Positions 60,101 to 64,000 of a stretch of DNA of 64,000 nt are shown here, piece after piece. The DNA is from Parascedosporium putredinis (Eukaryota; Ascomycota; Sordariomycetes; Microascales; Microascaceae). The stretch covers positions 434,001-498,000 of the forward strand of contig CASHTG010000017.1 in the NCBI GenBank assembly GCA_949357655.1, read 5' to 3'. How positions within the stretch are numbered: position 1 is the stretch's first letter; the number at the start of each line of letters is the position of its first letter. A program made the position numbers and the translations under genes. Under the pieces are notes generated by a model, which saw only the letters and a list, made by a program, of their open reading frames with translations, had not been told where the DNA came from and ran no database searches.

Positions 60101-63100
60101 TGAGCCGTTTCAACCCCCGTGTTTTCCCCCATTGTTCTACCATTCATTTGCATGCCACAGGCGGGCCATAGATGGGATGGCCGATTTTTACCAAGATTTG
60201 CATATCGTGATGAACGGTAATTAGGGGAGGGGAAAGGGCAACCCCGAAAAATGGAAAGCCAAGGTGGGAGAGTGCAGCGAGCCTGAGGCGGAAAGAGTGG
60301 GGGATCAAGTAATAAAAAATTTCCCAAAGGGGAAGAGACACTCACAAGCAAGCGACGCGATTCGCTCGGGAATTTTGATCAGGTCTTTCTTTCCCCGAGC
60401 GAAGGCAGAAAAACGAGCAAGGGTTTAGACGCAAAAGGCGTGTAAATTGATCTGGTGGATGCCGGGCCATACAACGAGTGTACACCGAATGATGTCGATC
60501 CACCAAATGTAACGTGCAAGTGAGCCGCCAGCGAAGCGATGAGATGGGTTTTAGGCATATGTTGAAATAATGGATGCGTCGATGAAAACATCTCGAAGCA
60601 ACATCAATTACAAGTACACCCTCCGCTCTTCTTCTGAGGCGCGCAAATAGAGCAACTTGTGGGTGGAGGGGTTGGCCGGGGAAGGAGAGGAGAATGTTGC
60701 ATTGCAGTGTCACAAACCGGAATTGCGCGACACAGATCGTGCAAATAGATTGTGGATTTTGATTTCGTCAACCGTGGCGGTCCCCGTGGTCCCCTCGCCC
60801 CGCTACCCGCCTTGAAAAATCGAGTCAATTACTCAGTGTCTTAGTAGAGGAGCTAGGATGCTGAATGTACGGCCTACTCGAGGATAGCTCGTAGCATTGA
60901 AGCTGGGGATTCCGAGGTTAGACACAGCAAGTTTAGGCCATGTACCGTGCGGGCTGTATTTGAAGTATAGAGAAACATCACCACTTAACCAAAAAGAAAG
61001 GCGAGGGAAGCATCAATAAATGGCAGAGAGAACGGAACTCAGCCCCCTCTCTAAGATACAGTGTCGAGAAAACTTGCAGCATCCCTCTGAAATGCTAAAG
61101 TGTGAACCAGCTCAGTTCATCAGTTTAGTAGATGGGGTGCATTACGTGCCCGGAGTGAGTTCTCCGACCTCCGCATGCACCAAGGAAAAGAAAAAGAAAA
61201 AAGGGCAACAGCCCAGGGAACCAGACACGGTCGAAGTCCGGTTCCCTTGCTGGGCTCTTCTAAGCAGGCTTTGCCTCTCTCTTTTCCCCCTTCACCTGTC
61301 TATCTCGTGCGGGTCTTTCCCATGGTTCGAGCTTCTTATCTGGTGGCGAAACTGGTTTAGGGAAGAGGGATGAGATTTATACCGATACAGGGGACTGAAT
61401 CGGAAGTCGAGCACCAGTACCAGAACCGGAAAGGGGGCGAGTTTGGTCCGCAAAGCGAGCCGTTTCCATAGGTTCCAGTCCTATCGCGAGAAGGACTGGA
61501 TGTTCATGAAGCAAAAGGCGTCAATGTATGGGGTGAAAACAGTGATGCTAACAACATCTGCAGGGGGCGTATCAGCAGAAAAGCCGCTTTCGACACAATG
61601 GATCTATCCGTGGATAGGAAGATCCATCCACCATCCATTGGATCGATTGATTTCATAGTGTTCTGGGAAAAGCGAGCAAGGAAAAGTCTCCCCACCATTC
61701 TCTCCGAAACGGGGTAGGCGTTAATCAATATTAGATACATGTAGCAGTTTGGTGAGTGAAGGGGATATGAAATGACGAGAACGGGTGAGAAATAGGATTG
61801 GGGGACTCCGATGCATCGATCCAAGTTGGCATCAATCAGCTTGTTCTATTACTTGTATTCGCTGGATCCACCATCTCAAATAACTTCAATATCAATTCGC
61901 AGTAAGCGCTCCATACAAGCAATGGATCCAATCCCGGGTCCGCAAAACATCCCAAACGATGATCGAACCTACGAGAGGAGTTGATAAGCCTAGCAGGAAT
62001 CCTCGAAGGATGGCCGAGCCTCTTACTCTGACTCTGAGCACACACCATTTCTCTTGGGTGGGTCTTTCCCTTCCTGATCGATGAAGGAATTTCGGACTTC
62101 AGTCGATCCTTCCATTTGAGGTGCACAGGGAAGGGGCAGAGCCTGAGTGTGCTTTCTTCATTACCCACTTCTTCATTCAATTGACCCTTCTCTCAAGTTG
62201 CTTACTTACTTTCCTACCTTCCAACACCCACACACGCACTAAAGCGAGCTGAATCGTCATCGCATCTTCGTCGAGGACCACCTCTTGATCCCCTCGCCTA
62301 ACTTGGTATTCTACTTGTGGCACGGCGCATGAGGCGAGAGCTCTTGCTGCTCTCTCCTTTTCCTCCACTTTCTTTTTTCCCTTTTTCTTTTTCTTTTCCC
62401 TTGCATGTCTTCCTTTTCTTGTTTTCTGGGGCAAAGGTTGCACCAGCCCTCCACGCGCACCCTCCCTAGGGTTTGGACCGATGAAGGAGGTGACCTGGGG
62501 ATGAAGACATGAGGGCATCGTTACATCCATTCCTTTGGGGGTTACGCTAGGGAGGGGAAAGGACGTTGGGCGTGGGCAGAGGTGCCTTTGTAGCAGCCCT
62601 AAACCCGAGATGAGGGCCCGTTTGCTTCTGGTCAAGCTCGGCATGAAATTAAGGTTGATGGATGGGTGGGGTCACAGAGGGTGATCGGTGCTGAAAATGG
62701 AGGAAGACGAGTCAAGAAAAAAAAAGAATGAAGGGACACACCAATGGACTGGAGGAAGGAGGGCTGCCCCTTACCGAGTACGAGAAAGGCACACATTTAT
62801 TGAGGTAAAATCATAATCACGAGGTGGTTGATGGCCTCAGGGCTGGCACGCGAGGGGAGAAGCATTCGGCGAGCGCGTGCATGCCAGGGCCCGACGCGCT
62901 CGTCTGAAAGCAGGAACCAGGATCCAGTCCGCACGGCCAGGTGTGTCGTGTCCCGGTCGTGGGGTGTTGTGTGTTGTGCCCATGCACACACGTGGGCCAC
63001 CACAGATGATGAGGGCAAAGGATCGCCCTGACCGAAAAGGGCAACGCCTTGATGCGAGAGAGAGGACGGAGGGAAAAACTGTCGAGCCGTGTGTATTCTC

Positions 63101-64000
63101 CGTTGGAAAGGGGCAAGGGAGAAAAAAAAAAAAAGGGGGCTGCTAATAAGAACGACAGGGGAAAAAAGCCGGGTATGGGCAGTGCTCAAATCAAATCGAA
63201 AGTTGGGATGAAATACCATCGAACACGTGAAAGAAGGCCGCATATATTAACACCCGCACTTCTCGACCGTGCCATCATTGTCTAAAAGGCAAGGGGACGG
63301 AGATGGAGGTATATCGAACAAGAGAATCTGGCCCGCATTGGTTGACTCGACCGAGGGGCGGGGCGGATGAAGTTTGGACGCGGGGACAACACATTACAGC
63401 CTTAGAGAAGTGGCTCGGATATCAGTGATAGCAATACCTGATCTATTGTGGTGTGGGTGAAGGCCTTCCTCTCGTGATGAGCGTGCCGCGCACATTTGCA
63501 TCCACTTGCTCATTCTCGACAAATATTGGGGTCATCTCCGGAGCCTGATATTACATCAAGGTACCTGACCCAACCGATTTTTTCCGGGAAAGGAGTCCTC
63601 AGTTCAGGGTACTACATCTCTCAACTACCGAGTATCTTGATTGTTCTCCCATTTCGTTAACCTTCGCTAATATTAGCTACCTCCGGTTATCTGCGCCAGA
63701 GACAGTCTCGTCTTTTCCACTCGTCCCGCTCTCGACATCCTCCTTTATCAATGATAAAACTAGCAGTTGAACAATGACCCCCGCGCCCTTGCGGTGCGTG
63801 CGGCCCCATCAAGGTTTCCGTCCTTCATATAACATCAACCGCAGAACGAGGGCTAGACCCTCAGGCTACCGGACATGTACCCCATGGGGAGGGAGATTTC
63901 TGCGACCTCGTGCAAGGAGGTTTCCGGAGGAAAAAGGGAAATGGGAAAGTAGGGAGAGCAACGAGATAAAAGGCAACTCTAAAAGGGAGGGTACAATGGC
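57157..64000. other. Right-end region without a supportable gene
   Basis: Almost 7 kb in which I see no gene. It has three TACATGTA sites (59040, 59348, 61736), an A-rich run at 63121-63134 and CT-rich tracts near 62340-62420. A sequence at 57526-57601 has a B-box-like TTTGAACC on the minus strand but does not fold as a tRNA. A gene could continue past the right edge, but none is visible. Confidence 0.5.

Noticed and set aside
1..64000. CRISPR array or prokaryotic defence system
   Set aside because: No regularly spaced direct repeats with unique spacers, and the spliced genes show a eukaryotic genome.

Overview
The window looks like nuclear DNA of a filamentous ascomycete (Pezizomycotina; the protein set suggests Sordariomycetes, perhaps Hypocreales, but the sequence alone does not fix the order). 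The signs are short introns of 61-163 bp with GT..AG ends and, in several cases, CTAAC/CTGAC-type branch sites, pyrimidine-rich leaders, a fungal-type Mediator subunit 15, a fungal STAND-type N-terminal domain on an ankyrin protein, an RTA1 family membrane protein and GPI-anchored wall proteins. No CRISPR array, rRNA, convincing tRNA or intact transposon was found.

Layout. 1-15.2 kb: no gene I can support. 16.2-21.3 kb (+): Med15, with a Q40 tract followed by a 76-residue Ala-Gln tract. 25.8-26.9 kb (+): a Whi5-like cell-cycle repressor. 28.5-30.4 kb (+): an unrecognised coiled-coil protein with an in-frame TAG. 30.8-31.9 kb (-): RTA1-like membrane protein. 34.1-35.8 kb (-): flavin amine oxidase. 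37.3-39.5 kb (+): STAND N-terminal domain plus ankyrin repeats. 39.9-40.4 kb (+): GNAT acetyltransferase. 41.0-41.9, 47.9-48.6 and 55.6-57.0 kb (all -): three secreted or wall proteins, each with an acidic stretch; the last ends in about 350 residues of a Glu/Pro/Ala repeat. The remaining sequence is long intergenic DNA.

A point that affects every gene here: almost all are broken by one-base frame changes, mostly one missing G or C in a run of four or five. When each is counted back in, the summed exon lengths become exact multiples of three in all ten gene models. This points to base-calling errors in the assembly, not mass decay, and means automatic gene calls will fragment these genes.

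The genes do not form one pathway. Med15 and the Whi5-like protein are core transcription and cell-cycle genes; the right half is accessory (membrane export, amine oxidation, an NLR-like receptor without NTPase, secreted acidic proteins). The most unusual items are the secreted Cys6 protein with the acidic repeat, and two over-represented intergenic words, the palindrome TACATGTA (12 exact copies) and CAATTGATC (8 loci).
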